Source: Argopecten irradians | Taxonomy: Eukaryota > Mollusca > Bivalvia > Pectinida > Pectinidae | Direction of reading: 5' to 3' | Length of the DNA: 64,000 bases | Assembly (NCBI RefSeq): GCF_041381155.1 | Contig: NC_091139.1 | Location: 7,936,383-8,000,382, forward strand | In this document: piece after piece, positions 24,401 to 35,520 of the stretch | How positions within the stretch are numbered: the first letter of the stretch is position 1 | How the letters are laid out: the number at the start of each line of letters is the position of its first letter | Position numbers and translations under genes: made by a program | Notes under the pieces: generated by a model | The model's database searches: none | What the model saw: the letters and a program-made list of their open reading frames with translations, nothing else | What the model was told of the DNA's origin: nothing

Positions 24401-27400
24401 TCCGAATGTGTGGTTGGTACAGGCTGTAGCAAGAAACGCTAACACACATAATGTAGGCTTTGCAACCCTCATTTAAGAATATAAAAACGTTTGTCATGCG
24501 ATAGAAGTAATTTAGGATTTAGCACAAGGACAGGTCTGGGTACATATCTTGTCTGAATGTGTGACTGGTAAAGGCTGTATTTTAAAGCAAATGATAGTTT
24601 ATAAAAAAGTTTTATGACTTCATTTTGATTATTGACATTATGCTAAATGGTATTCTCATGCTTTGATATTGGATACTTCTCCTTCCAAACCAGATATGGA
24701 ATATTTGAATTGCAGTTTCTATATGAAATATACAGCTAAGTAAAAGTTGTTGTTATCATAATAATGTCATCCTGCATCATTTACTATAACCATAATACTA
24801 TTGTAATAATGCTATTTTAATTCATACTTTGAAAACTAACCATTTCATCTATATATACCTTGACTACGTTTTTTCCCTTCCATCCTTCTTTACATCCGCG
24901 TACTTTACATACCCCAGCCCTCCTGTCACAGTTAGAGTTCAAACAATGACAGGTCTGGTTATATTCTCTTCCGAATGTGTGGTTAGTAAAATCATATTGA
25001 ACAAAAAGGTTTATTCTTAGAAACGTTTTATAAAGCTTTCCCTATATTATACATAAAAACAAGACAGTCAGTAAATTTTTACTCTAGGTCATATGCATTA
25101 GACTAAACTATTTATTTGACTATTTATCTGAGGAAAAAATCCAAAAAGTAACACTTACAAGGAAATTATCTCACGCACATAGTCATGCATGTATCAACAC
25201 TTCTGGCAATACAACATATAGTGCAGTTATCGGAGAGCATCTGCTGGTTTGGTAGCGTGATACCTAGATATTATCAGTATTGCTGACGAATTATTTCACC
25301 TTTTTAAATGAAGACCATTTGCAACAGCGATAATTTTCATAGAGGCTAAGTTTATGCGAAAAAAAAATCATTTTTTGAGCACTCAATTTCTTCACCCTCC
25401 CTTAAATCTACCCATTGCTGGTTTTTGATTCTGCTGTTGTTTGTTCTTTGTGTTTCAGCCATTGTAATAGAAGGCAGGATCGTCACAGTTTCTGGTACAA
25501 GTCAAGTGTTAACAAACAGTGGCAGAATTTTTGTGCGGTTTCCGACTTTGCAGATTTTGCGGTACAAACTAATGACTTGATTAATTGACATCATATTTAT
25601 TATATAAAGTATGCTGTTTATATTGACGTAAATCAGATGATATCTATTTTCCAGTATCACTAATCATTAATGTCGTCTTATTTATTGATTAATCAATTAA
25701 TTGAATTTATTGTTTAAGTGTTTGAGAATGGTTTCCCAGAATCAAGATTTCTTTGTGATTGCTGGCTTGTTATTATGGTATGTTGATGGACCAGCTGCCA
25801 TGTTAATTGGTGGATTACTTTTTCATATATATCAATCTTTCAATTAATTTGTATTGTAACTTTGATTGAATTTGTTTGATGGCGTCCCATTATGGTCTAT
25901 TGACAGGTCGTAACGCCATATGTAGATATCAATTAAAACTGTGACCATAAATCCAAAATTGAAATTCTTTGTTTTCTGTGGATCTACTGATAACTAATAA
26001 CGCCGTTTAATTAATTAATTAATTATCGTCCGAATGTGGGGTAGGCACAGGCTGTCAACAGAATAAAAAAAAATGTATGTACGTTCAATGAAGCAACAAG
26101 TACTACATTGTGATATCTTCACTACATGTTTGTCCCTTTGATATACCGAAGCTGACATAGTTAACTTTTTAATTGATGATTTGATGTCTGAATTGCACTG
26201 TTCTAACAAGAAGATCGATGTTTCTGCTTGTTTCCGCCATATCCTCTCAATAACTGTAATGAGTCTAACGCTAAATTACTATCTATACATACATATGTAA
26301 TTTGTGACAGCAACGCAAATAAATAACCATGCCGCCTGAAGACGCCTTTGACGCTTGAGACAAAGTGTTGTTTTCTTTTATTCTTTCATTTAAATACTTT
26401 CGCAATGAACCATTGGATTTATACTACAGTAGTTGACGTATATTTTACGATCAGTGCGGAAACATACTAGTCATGCCACTTGATTTATTAAAATGAAATG
26501 GAATTGTATGGCGTTATCTTGGGTACAAGATTGTCAACCCCATCCCACTTCACACCCGGGTGTTTTGCATGTTCCATTTTTCCTGTCACAGTCAGAGTTA
26601 GCACAATGACAGGTCTGGTTACAGTCTCGTCCGAATGTTTTGCCCACACATTCTGCATTTTGAAAGTTTCAATATTATTAAACAGGAATTACCTGGCATA
26701 TCATTTTGTTGTGTTTGATTTTAAAATTATTCAGACTTAGAAGACCAAAAAAAATACCTGGGGCCACAGTTTAGACAGTATGTTGTTGACGCTGAAATTA
26801 TTGTGTAATTAAAAATTACCGCGCATTGTATAACTCATTTTTATTTTCAAATGATAAGCACTAATACCTTAACATTGGTCGCATTTACCACGACGTTTTG
26901 GCAATTATGTAGAATATTGTGCTCATATTAAGCGTACTTATTATCTTATTTATATCAGTATAATAATGAAAATCATTGACATTTTATCAAATATAATACA
27001 GTATATTCAATAATGAACAAATCAGCCTGGGGCTTGATGTCATGATTTCATGCAGCCGAGTAACAGCTGGTCGAAATAATCTGTAGCATAATTTACAAAA
27101 ACTAGATGTGTCTTTATTTGACTCCAACCAACTCCATAAATCAAAAAGGGATGGGGCGAAACGTCGTTTATGAGGCCGGAACAGGCAGGAACGGGAGGAA
27201 CGAGGCCAACATTATCATATCAAATACGATTTTTTTTATGTCGAGGTCATCGAAAATCAACAGTTTCTTTCATTTTCTTCAAGTACGTAGGCAAGCGTTG
27301 ATCCTCACGTGTAAATGAAAATAAAATATTTGACTAGACAATATCAGGAACTATACGCGAGTAACAAAATTAAAAAAAAACAAATTTAAAAAAATATAGT

Positions 27401-30400
27401 CCAAAATTCGAATTTGTATAAGTGTTTTACCCTAGCTTTTAACTGAAGCAAAAAGGAGGCTTCCACAAAATCTACGCAAATACTGAACATCATAGCAAAT
27501 GAAGCAGACATATTGAATAACAATTCATTATTTTCCACTTCTTCTTATAGGCAACAATATGTGCTATTCGCAACAAACCGTCATGCAGCAAGCTCTGGTT
27601 TATCGTTATGAAAAAGATGGCCGATAAGTTTTATACCTAATTACGATAATTATATTCAAAGTTTCCAAATAAAATAAGATTTTTCAAAAACTATTTTTTT
27701 AGTAAAAGTACAACTTTAGAATCGCCGACACAAATTACAATTTTAATATAAGTATTACCAACAAGAAAAACATAACTAAACGTAAAATATTTCAGAACAT
27801 AACAATATGCATTAAACTATAGTGAACAATATTATGTACATTAGACATATTATAATAATACGCATTAAAATATACAGCAAGTGTGGGCATCAGTTGAACA
27901 AGAACAAACTGGGATGTTGTATGGGCGGGAAATGAATTGTTGAGAATAATATTAATGGCGCCCGTGAAATGTTTTGCCGTCTGCTAAAATGAGTAGTGCT
28001 CAAACTCGTAAACAAAGCGTGGTCACGTCAGCTGATTAACTAACCAGAAAAGATAAGTATATCAGCGCAGGCAGTTAACTTGAATCGTGTAAATATAGTA
28101 CTTTCTATATTAGGTTTGTCAAGACATTTACTACACGTTCGTCCCCTTTCATTCTTCCATATAGGTCAACTAAATTATTGTCAGTACAATTATCAGATAA
28201 AGACAAATGTATCGTTACCTTCACTACAAGTTTGTCCCCTCCATCCTGCTGTACATCCGGATACTTTACATATCCCTGTGCCTCTGTCACAATCAGAGTT
28301 AGCACAATGACAGGTCCGGTTACAGTATGGTCCGTATGTATGGTTGGTACAGGCTGTATGAAAGTATAAAGTTAGTATGTAATGTGGGCAACGTAACCGT
28401 CGTATTGTTGTTTTTTTTCCAAACCCCAAACCCCAAGGGCATCATTACCATGAGTACATGCGCTTCCCTGCCATCCTTCTGTACATCCGGGTACGTTACA
28501 TTTCCCACTGTTGACGTCACACTCAGATTTACAATGACAGGTCTGGGTACAGTCTCGTCCGAATGTGTGGTTGTTACAGGCTGTATTTCAAAGCACAGTT
28601 GTATAATTGACAATTTAATCGATGTTGCTAACACTTTTATTATCCCATATATTTGTTAGTCCATTATCTATTTTGATATAATTATATGAATTATGAACAA
28701 TAATATAGTATACATATCAGAATGATAATTAGACGAAACGACAATTTTAACTGTATATTAAGACAAATATAGTTATTGAAAAAAGTATTATTAATGGACA
28801 ATATTCAGATAAGGAACAGTTATGTATTATCTTTTTATTATTTTTTATTATCTTATTATTTTTCCCGCATCATTAACCATAACGAAACTATTATATACTA
28901 TATTAATGGTAGTTTAAATCAAACCTATTTATGTATATGTACCTTGACTACATGTTTGTCCCTTCCATCCTTCCGTACATCCGGGTAGTTTACATACCCC
29001 AGTCCTCCTGTTACAGTCAGAGTTAGCACAATGACATGTCTGGGTACAGTCTCGTCCGAATGTTATGTTGCTACATGCTACACCATGTAAAGGCATTAAA
29101 GTAAAAATCCGATAAACAATGTCTCATACCACAGATTCATGAAAATGAGAATGAACAAATATAAAAGGGGATTAGTCTTAGGAAGACTTATTTTTATTCA
29201 ATGATTAAGACATAAAACGTTTGATAATTTGTTTCGTAATACCTAAAAACGCAAAAGCTAGTGTATCTGTTCTCTAGATGACTATTATTTACTTGATTTC
29301 TTAAAGAAGGAAGATGAAACGAAATTTACTCTGCAAGAATATCATTTTCACATGCAAAAAAATAATAAAGCCATTTTAATTGACAATATATAAGTTCACC
29401 ATTAATATTAACTAAAATTCATTGATTCACTTATTGATGTAAACGGCGGTTTCTAGATCGCAAAACGACGTGGGTAAAGTACAATTTACTGTCTAAAAGT
29501 CCCACGTTTTGAGGATTATGACGTCATCATTTGACGTGCATTTCGTAACGAAAAATCATCGACAGGTGGGACTTATCGTTTTGGGATCTCGAGACCCCCG
29601 TATTTAAGGCACTTAGAAATTGAATTTATAGTACACGTGCATAAATAGATATTAACAATGCATATATCAATGGATTAGTAAACATTTTAGTTATTTATAT
29701 AGCCAAATGCTTGGATTATTGTTACCTTGACTACAATTGCGTCCTATCCATCCCGCCTCACATCCGACATTTTGGCATAACCCAGTCCTCCCGTCACAGT
29801 CATCTTTAGCACAATGACAGGTATGGCTACAGTCTCTTCCAAATGTATGGTTGGTACAGGCTTTGAAAGGAATTTGAAACTGTTATATTCAGATAAAGAT
29901 TAGTAGTTTTTAAGATGATGATTTATATTGATATCTTTGTAAGATATGCGCGACGATGTATAATACATTTTGAGAGGTTATACATATACAGTGTACCTAT
30001 TATTAACCGGATGTCTTCGGGGCCAGAATGTTAAACCAGTACATCCAGGTTTACGTATTATGAAAGTTTTAACATCTATAGATTAAGAAGATATCTGTGA
30101 ATTTTACGTCGGTATACATAAGAATCAGAATAGGACAATGAGCAGTTTTGACAAGTTATATTGCCATTTCGTTCCATTACTTCTGCATACTAATTACAAA
30201 ATAAAACATTTACCATTTCAATGATTTCATTAAATGTCCACGTGTAATTTTGCACTTTTTGATATAACGAGATAAAGATCTTTACATTAAACTACGTGTA
30301 TGGTTACCTTGACTACATGTGTCTCCCTCCCATCCTTCCATACAACCGGGTACTTTACATACCCCAGTCCTATTGTCACAGTCTGAGTTAGCACACTGAC

Positions 30401-31896
30401 AGGTCTGGGTACAGTCTCGTCCGAATGCATGGTAGGTACAGGCTGTAAACGGAACAAAACATATATGTTCGTTCAATGAGGCCACAAATTCTACATGGTG
30501 GTACATTGACTACTTGTTTGTCCCTTTGATATACCGAAGCTGGTATAGTTATCATTTTATTTTATTATTTTGTCTCTGAAATGCGCAGTTTTTACAAGTA
30601 GATCGACGGTTCTGCTTGTGTCTGTCACATCCTCTCATTAAATGTAATAAGTCTAGTGCTAAATTACTAACTATATATACATATGTAATATGTTACGGCA
30701 ACGCAAATAAACAACCATTCCACCTGATAACCCCTGTGAAGGCTGAAAGGCCTTGCGACAAAGTGTTGAGTTTTCTTTTCTTTTTTCATTTAAATACCTT
30801 CGCAAGCAACCACTGGATTTCTACTACATATGCATAACAGCTGCCTTGAGCGGACTACATATTATGTTATCCAGAGGTTTGAAAACACTGAGGTCATAAT
30901 GACCAGACATTAGCGTTGTACGCTTAACTGCAGTTGGCGTTTATTTACGATCAGTATGGAAACATTCTATTCAACAAGATCATTCAAAGATCATTCCATG
31001 GACGTTTGGTGCAGACCGTTATTGCAAATGGCTTATTGTACAAGATCTTTACTAAGAACTGCATAACGATATACAGAAGCCTTTAGCTATGTTATCGGCT
31101 ATGGAAAAAAACACAAATAATAGAATGCTTAAGTGAAGGATGACGGTGAAATAATTGGGATTAGTAAAAATAACAGCAGATCTTGATTCATGCATCATAC
31201 TTACCCTGACTACACGTGCTTCCTTTCCATCCTTCCGTACATCCGACATTATGACATACCCCAGTCATCCCGTCACAGTCGGAATGAGTACAATGACAGG
31301 TCTGTGTACAGTCTCGGCCGAATGTGTGGTTGGTACAGGCTTTATAAGAGAGAGTTTTTTTAGATAATCACCAGTCCTATTTTACGAAATTTAAGTCATA
31401 ATGATTCACTTGTTAAACAAACGTGATTTTTCTAACTTTATGACATAAGAAGTGTTTTTGAGTTGAGGGAGTGTGATATCAATTGGGCAGATATCAACTT
31501 AATTTTAGGTTATATCGCATATCCAAAAAGAATTATATCAGTGCTAAACAAATAATAATTATAACGATTTTGATGTCGCATCCTTTATCACCCCTAAACC
31601 TGGTACAAGGGATGCAATATCAAAATCATCATATCATAACCTTTATGTTGATTTAGCTTTTTTATTATTGTTGTTATTCATCGCAAATAGAAATGATGAT
31701 ATCAGTAGTTAATTGGGATTAGCAAAAATAAAAGTAGATCTTGATTCATGCATCATACTTACCATGACTACACGTGCTTCCTTTCCATCCTTCCGTACAT
31801 CCGACATTATGGCATACCCCAGTCCCCCGTCACAGTCAGAGTTAGCACAATGACAGGTCTGATTACAGTCTCGTCCAAATGTGTGGTTGGTGCAGG
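20656..31896 (-). CDS. Gene C: headless EGF-repeat, ITAM-tailed receptor
   Basis: Intact EGF exons in coding order: 31205-31339, 30308-30442, 29726-29860, 28943-29077, 28449-28580 (132 bp, 44 residues), 28219-28353, 24128-24262, 23274-23408, 22594-22728, 22220-22354. These are followed by the stalk (21443-21489, TKTCHCEE), the transmembrane exon (21228-21328, GYAVFGSILAVAITCDIGLI then IHCLR), the linker (20911-20966) and the tail (20656-20753, YEGL-x11-YDTI, TAA stop at 20656-20658). Exons at 31763-31896, 26518-26652 and about 24859-24990 are damaged, with further fragments near 24.4-24.6 kb. No lectin exons were found upstream. A decayed signal-peptide exon lies at about 33.9 kb. The intact 3' half against a broken 5' half suggests a gene losing or replacing its head. 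Whether it is expressed cannot be told from sequence. Confidence 0.65.
21637..21690. repeat. Short perfect hairpin
   Basis: CTAAGAATATATTC and GAATATATTCTTAG pair perfectly around an inner GGGCACTTTAGCGCCC. It lies in the intron just upstream (minus strand) of the gene C transmembrane exon's neighbour, the stalk exon. Confidence 0.7.
22873..23235. mobile_element. TTAA-flanked MITE in gene C intron
   Basis: About 363 bp with ends TTAAAGATGCTCCATTGCCG and CAGCGGTGGAGTATCTTTAA, imperfect inverted repeats with TTAA at each side. A second copy lies at about 44535-44850, sharing TTTGGTGCATGCGCAAT and GGTGTTTAAT. Confidence 0.65.
24360..24585 (-). pseudogene. Partial EGF exon copies in short tandem duplications
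   Basis: Two truncated copies of the 5' half of an EGF exon lie at about 24361-24432 and 24521-24578. Flanks resemble those of the intact exon at 24128-24262: AGGCTGTAG, AATGTAGGC and TATAAAAACGTTT recur. The unit repeats at about 150-165 bp and the copies lack the 3' half of the module. Confidence 0.6.
24859..24990 (-). pseudogene. Decayed EGF exon in gene C
   Basis: Recognisable EGF module (TNHTFGR, TCHCLNSNCD, GVCKVRGC) that has lost two cysteines (tyrosine in GREYNQ; KNVVK in place of QTCSQ). It also lacks the acceptor and first two residues seen in intact copies. It is probably not spliced. Confidence 0.65.
26010..26460. repeat. Segmental copy of 30420-30970 in gene C
   Basis: Intron DNA running from a remnant of an EGF exon start (CGTCCGAATGTGGGGTAGG) through TGTTTGTCCCTTTGATATAC and ACAAAGTGTTG parallels 30420-30970, whose EGF exon (30308-30442) is intact. 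Here the exon is reduced to a short remnant at about 26028-26054. Confidence 0.65.
26518..26652 (-). pseudogene. Gene C EGF exon with stop and lost donor
   Basis: A 135-bp EGF exon starting ECVGKTFGRDCNQTCHC. It has an in-frame TGA after EVGWG, and the donor reads AT (CAAG-ATAAC) where sister exons have GT (CAAG-GTAAC). Because family exons are symmetric phase 1-1, skipping this one would keep the frame, so it need not disable gene C. Confidence 0.75.
31763..31896 (-). pseudogene. Gene C frameshifted EGF exon
   Basis: The first EGF-like exon of gene C is 134 bp instead of 135. It begins ACTNHTFGRDCNQTCHC normally, then shifts frame after CDG. The GTCC-TCCCGT run seen in sister exons is one base short here. 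Flanks match those of the intact exon at 31205-31339, about 550 bp away, so the two arose by tandem duplication. Confidence 0.7.
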
Positions 31897-31984
31897 CTGT
31901 GATATATCGAACAGAATGAAAGTACATTTTCTATGACCAAACTTATAATTATTAAAGCATCGATTACTATTTTTTAATTCAATT

Positions 31985-32265
31985 GGGGTAGGAAAAATTT
32001 GTTTGCAAATTGTGTGAATTCGCGTAGCATAAGTTTGCATACAAAAAATAGTGACATCAATGCTTATAATTAATTTTATAATCTATTTGATAAAATAAAA
32101 TATGTTTAAATGTACCATTCTAGCCATTTTTACAAGGGATTATTTTTTTCCGAATCAACATGCAACGTCAATATCTCTATTGTGACGACACGATAAACTT
32201 TGGGGTTTGCACAATTCTTGGTTTTTATTTTCATAGTGGTATGAAAAAAGCTATTGGCTAATCAG
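31985..32265. mobile_element. Short interspersed element, third family (copy 1)
   Basis: Shares TTTGCAAATTGTGTGAATTCGC, AAAAAATAGTGACATCAATGCTTA, AACGTCAATAT and TTTTCATAGTGGTATG with a reverse-complement copy at 45840-46163. A weaker relative lies at about 23465-23700. It is non-coding and MITE-like. Confidence 0.5.
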
Positions 32266-32832
32266 AAAGCCGGATTTAGTATCAAAACAAAGACAAAAAT
32301 AATGAAACAATAATGAAAGCCCACATAAATCATTTTATACACGGGAAACAAACACATTAAGCTATTAGGTATAACTTAATATATTTTAACATATTTATCA
32401 AATCGCTAAACAACGAATTACAAGAACACATCGAAGCGAGTTCCTCATTGTAACATTGTTCCTGGTGTCCGGTATTGTTAATGTATTCTCTACTAATGTA
32501 TTAACATGGCAGAGCTCTGTGCCATTTAAGTTCCTGTTTTTAGTATGTAACAACATTATGTTGATTTGAATTATCATGTCAACTTCGCTTATTAATGTGA
32601 ACGAATTCATATAATTTCCATTTTAAAAGGAAACAATAGCAAATATAATAAGAAAGAATGGGCAAAAATGAACAACAAAGTATCACTTTGCTTCAATTTT
32701 ACCAAAGTGTTTTATGTTGGGTATAGATAACAATTATAATTAAATTTCGTTTCTACGTGAACAAACTTTAATAATCCCCTTAGGTTAATTATATGTTTTT
32801 CGTGTTGCAATAAGGCACTTGATTATCTAACC

Positions 32833-33184
32833 ATCGTCGGAGACCCACAGGTGATCGAACTACGCTACGCTACACTTATAGGACAGCTCAATCTCAGAAT
32901 ACCGCTTGTCAAGTGCCATCTGATTGGCCCGACAGATTTTCCTGTCGACGTTTTAGCCAATGAGAGTGGCGGTAACATACGCTTCACAGAAGCTGTAATA
33001 AACAACATAGATTTCCATAAATATTCTCTCTCCAAACTGAAGAGTTCTCATTTTAAAAGAGTTATGCTAATTGGTTTCTATTTATAAAGTGACGTCAATG
33101 AAGCGGTACTCTGAAGTCGAGCTGTCCCACGGGTGATAAGTGTAGCGTAGTGTAGTGCGATCACCCTTGGGTCTCTGACGATGT
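32833..33184. mobile_element. MITE or fold-back element with about 60-bp inverted ends
   Basis: About 352 bp. The left end CATCGTCGGAGACCCACAGG, through CTACGCTACACTTAT, pairs with the right end ATAAGTGTAGCGTAGTGTAG, through GGGTCTCTGACGATG. The interior has no convincing coding frame. No clear target duplication was seen. Confidence 0.65.
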
Positions 33185-33904
33185 CCTCTAACACACATAC
33201 TCTTACATACACATATCAAATGAATATCAAAAAGTGATGTGAATGTTTCAATTACACACTTATTCTATAATCGTAATAATGTAATTGAAAAAATGTAATA
33301 AGCAAATGTGCTCTTATGTAATAAGCAAATATAGTGTTTCAATGAGGCTGCATAATATATTACGTGCTATTTTCGGTGCGTGATGGATAGAGCAACAGTG
33401 ATTGAGATTGCTATACCATGATTAGCAAAGCAGAGTCATGATAGTGGTCATTCATCACCTGGAGATAAAACACGTATTGCTTCCATCACGCCCGATGTGT
33501 GGAACCAAACAAATGATAATATACCTTATTTGGATATATATCATTGATGGAAGATCATTAAAGGTTGATCTTAGGCCATGTGTTATTTTAGGAGATGCGC
33601 AGAGGGCGTGACAGAGTAGAAGCTATTAAAGTTATATACAAATATCAGGAGTTGCGGATAGATGGTGTTAATGTCATAGAAAAAAGTACTTATAAATCAC
33701 ATCGTGAAATACTAACATAAATACTAACATAAATGTTATACAAGTGTATGTGATGTTGTATAACAAGTAGGATTCCTTCAGAACCCTTAAACAACGACAC
33801 CTAAGACGAGTATTATATATGTAATATACCATCATGCAGTATAACACACACATCACACCATATTTCCAAACCAAGGTAAGATGAAAAAACAAACATATAC
33901 ATAC

Positions 33905-33977
33905 GTTAATTGTATATATTAATTCTTAAGAAAATCGCTAGGAGAGCGTTGTAATATCCCATAATTTCTATGATAAA
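33905..33977 (-). pseudogene. Decayed signal-peptide exon upstream of gene C
   Basis: Aligns with the gene D signal-peptide exon (10689-10758) and its upstream DNA. The original start codon position reads ATA. A later ATG gives MGYYNALLAIFLRINIYN and then a TAA just before the GTATGT donor, so no leader joins to downstream exons. It marks where a full gene C once began. Confidence 0.6.
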
Positions 33978-34033
33978 TTTTCCTTTAAACACATCCGATC
34001 ACTTCATTATGCCTTAATTGTATATATATTATT

Positions 34034-34143
34034 TGTAATGATTACCAGGAAGTTAAATTCCTCCATTACACGATATAGATAGGTACCAGGAAGGCCATGT
34101 TATCAATGAAATCGTTATCATACCCAGGTCCCGCTGGAATTCT
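34034..34143 (-). promoter_or_regulatory. Relic copy of the conserved upstream block (gene C)
   Basis: Close copy of the gene D block. In coding orientation it has TGATAACATGGCCTTCCTGG and ACTTCCTGGTAATCATTAC, and the similarity to gene D extends to about 34240. It sits directly upstream of the decayed signal-peptide exon at 33.9 kb. Confidence 0.55.
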
Positions 34144-34689
34144 GTTTTGTTCACATCGTCACTGCTCAACGTTACCTCGTGTCGCGGGGTGTACACGAGT
34201 TGCCAGTGTTATCTTAATGGTAGTGTCATGGCAGATATAAACAGAGACTACTTAGAGGAGATTATCCATAATGATATTTAGCTGTTATGCATAGATTAAA
34301 TTATAGACCCATACAATCTGATGAACTATCAATTTATTACAGTTCATACGAAAACGAACAGTTAATTGAGATATATAACGTTTCTAGTGGGGATAATATA
34401 TATGGAAAGCATTTGAAACTGTTCACAAGTAATACGATAATTGATACGTTTGTTACGGGATGATGTATACAAAAGATTTTTATTTATAGATATGTACATG
34501 GTCAACATTTAATATTTAAACTCCAGTCATTTGATTTCAATGCAAATATCTAAAAAAATATATGAAACTTTGATAAAAAATGAAATTTTAATGATACATT
34601 AAATGACTGCTACACATTTAAAATCATTTAAATAAATAATGAACCCAATGTAAGTCGGAAAACTTGATATTTCCTCCTGATAGCGTAAG

Positions 34690-34890
34690 GAATAGATATC
34701 CCAAATACACATCTGATAGATATCACAGATACACATCCTCACCCTGATATCACAGATACACATCTAATAGATATCACAGACACACATAATCACCCTGATA
34801 TCACAGATACACATCTGATAGATATCACAGATACACATCTGATAGATATCACAGATACACATCTGATAGATATCACAGATAAACATACTC
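34690..34890. repeat. Minisatellite, about 24-bp unit
   Basis: Repeats of ACACATCTGATAGATATCAC, with AGAT between copies. About seven copies, two of them interrupted by a CCTCACCCTGATATCAC variant. No coding frame. Confidence 0.85.
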
Positions 34891-34959
34891 ATTGTACACA
34901 GATAATGTAAATCGCTCTTGCCAAGCAATCAGTGTTAATAAATCAGTTATTTTGCGGTT

Positions 34960-35255
34960 AAGGCCATGGTATAAAAGTAAGCTATCATGATCCTTTTTCG
35001 CAAGCAGCTCCTTGACTCATGGGAGCGTCTTATAACGTTTTCTTGTGAACTTTGTTTGTGCGTTTGTGTTTTGTAATATTAAAACTTCGGGAACGTGTCT
35101 TAACTTGGTCCTTAACTATTGTTTTACCTGTTTTTATCTTTCGATCTATTTTTAAACGTTCACAAAAATCCTGATATCGACACGTATATAGAGCCATGAA
35201 GGGTATCATAAATTGTAAATTAAAAGAATAGAAAAATTACAAATTCTTTGAAGCT
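34960..35255. repeat. Third, partial copy of the upstream repeat near gene C
   Basis: Resembles 13970-14280 (ATCACGATTC/ATCATGATCC with TTTTTCG, GCAGCTC, ATCCTGATA, ACACGTATA, and an AAATTCTTTGAAGC end). Together with the block at 34034-34240, it shows that a promoter-plus-upstream segment was copied between the gene C and gene D regions. Confidence 0.6.
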
Positions 35256-35520
35256 ATCCAATGGGCTGTCCATAGCTTTGCTGTATTTCTATGTTTGGAA
35301 TCTCGAAGGCCCGAAATGTGCATAAGTCCTTGAACTGTTCTTCCGTGAACCTAGTAAGGTTGACCATATCCCCATTATCTATGGCACTCAACTGGTCAAA
35401 GTCGATGCTTTTACAAGCAATGTGTCTTTTGTAACTTAAATAATAAGTCACTCGTGTGTACTTAATTCCATATCCAACAACCACTCGTTGTGTAACCACT
35501 ATATAGACGTCGAACGTCAG
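35254..35520 (-). CDS. Unrecognised coding-like open stretch
   Basis: An open minus-strand frame of about 85 codons with balanced, protein-like composition (VVVGYGIKYTRVTYYLSYKR, later NLTRFTEEQFKDLCTFRAFE). It stands at the point where similarity to the upstream repeat of gene D stops, so it may be an inserted piece or a lone exon. I do not recognise the family, and no neighbouring exon was found. It may be chance. Confidence 0.25.
   Translation of the reverse strand: MTFDVYIVVTQRVVVGYGIKYTRVTYYLSYKRHIACKSIDFDQLSAIDNGDMVNLTRFTEEQFKDLCTFRAFEIPNIEIQQSYGQPIG

Noticed and set aside
33674-33892. Alternative signal-peptide exon for gene C
   Set aside because: The frame is hydrophobic only in part and cysteine-rich, it has no clear donor in the family phase, and it lacks similarity to the B and D leaders.
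34690-34890. CRISPR-like array
   Set aside because: The repeats are contiguous without unique spacers and the DNA is clearly eukaryotic; it is a minisatellite.
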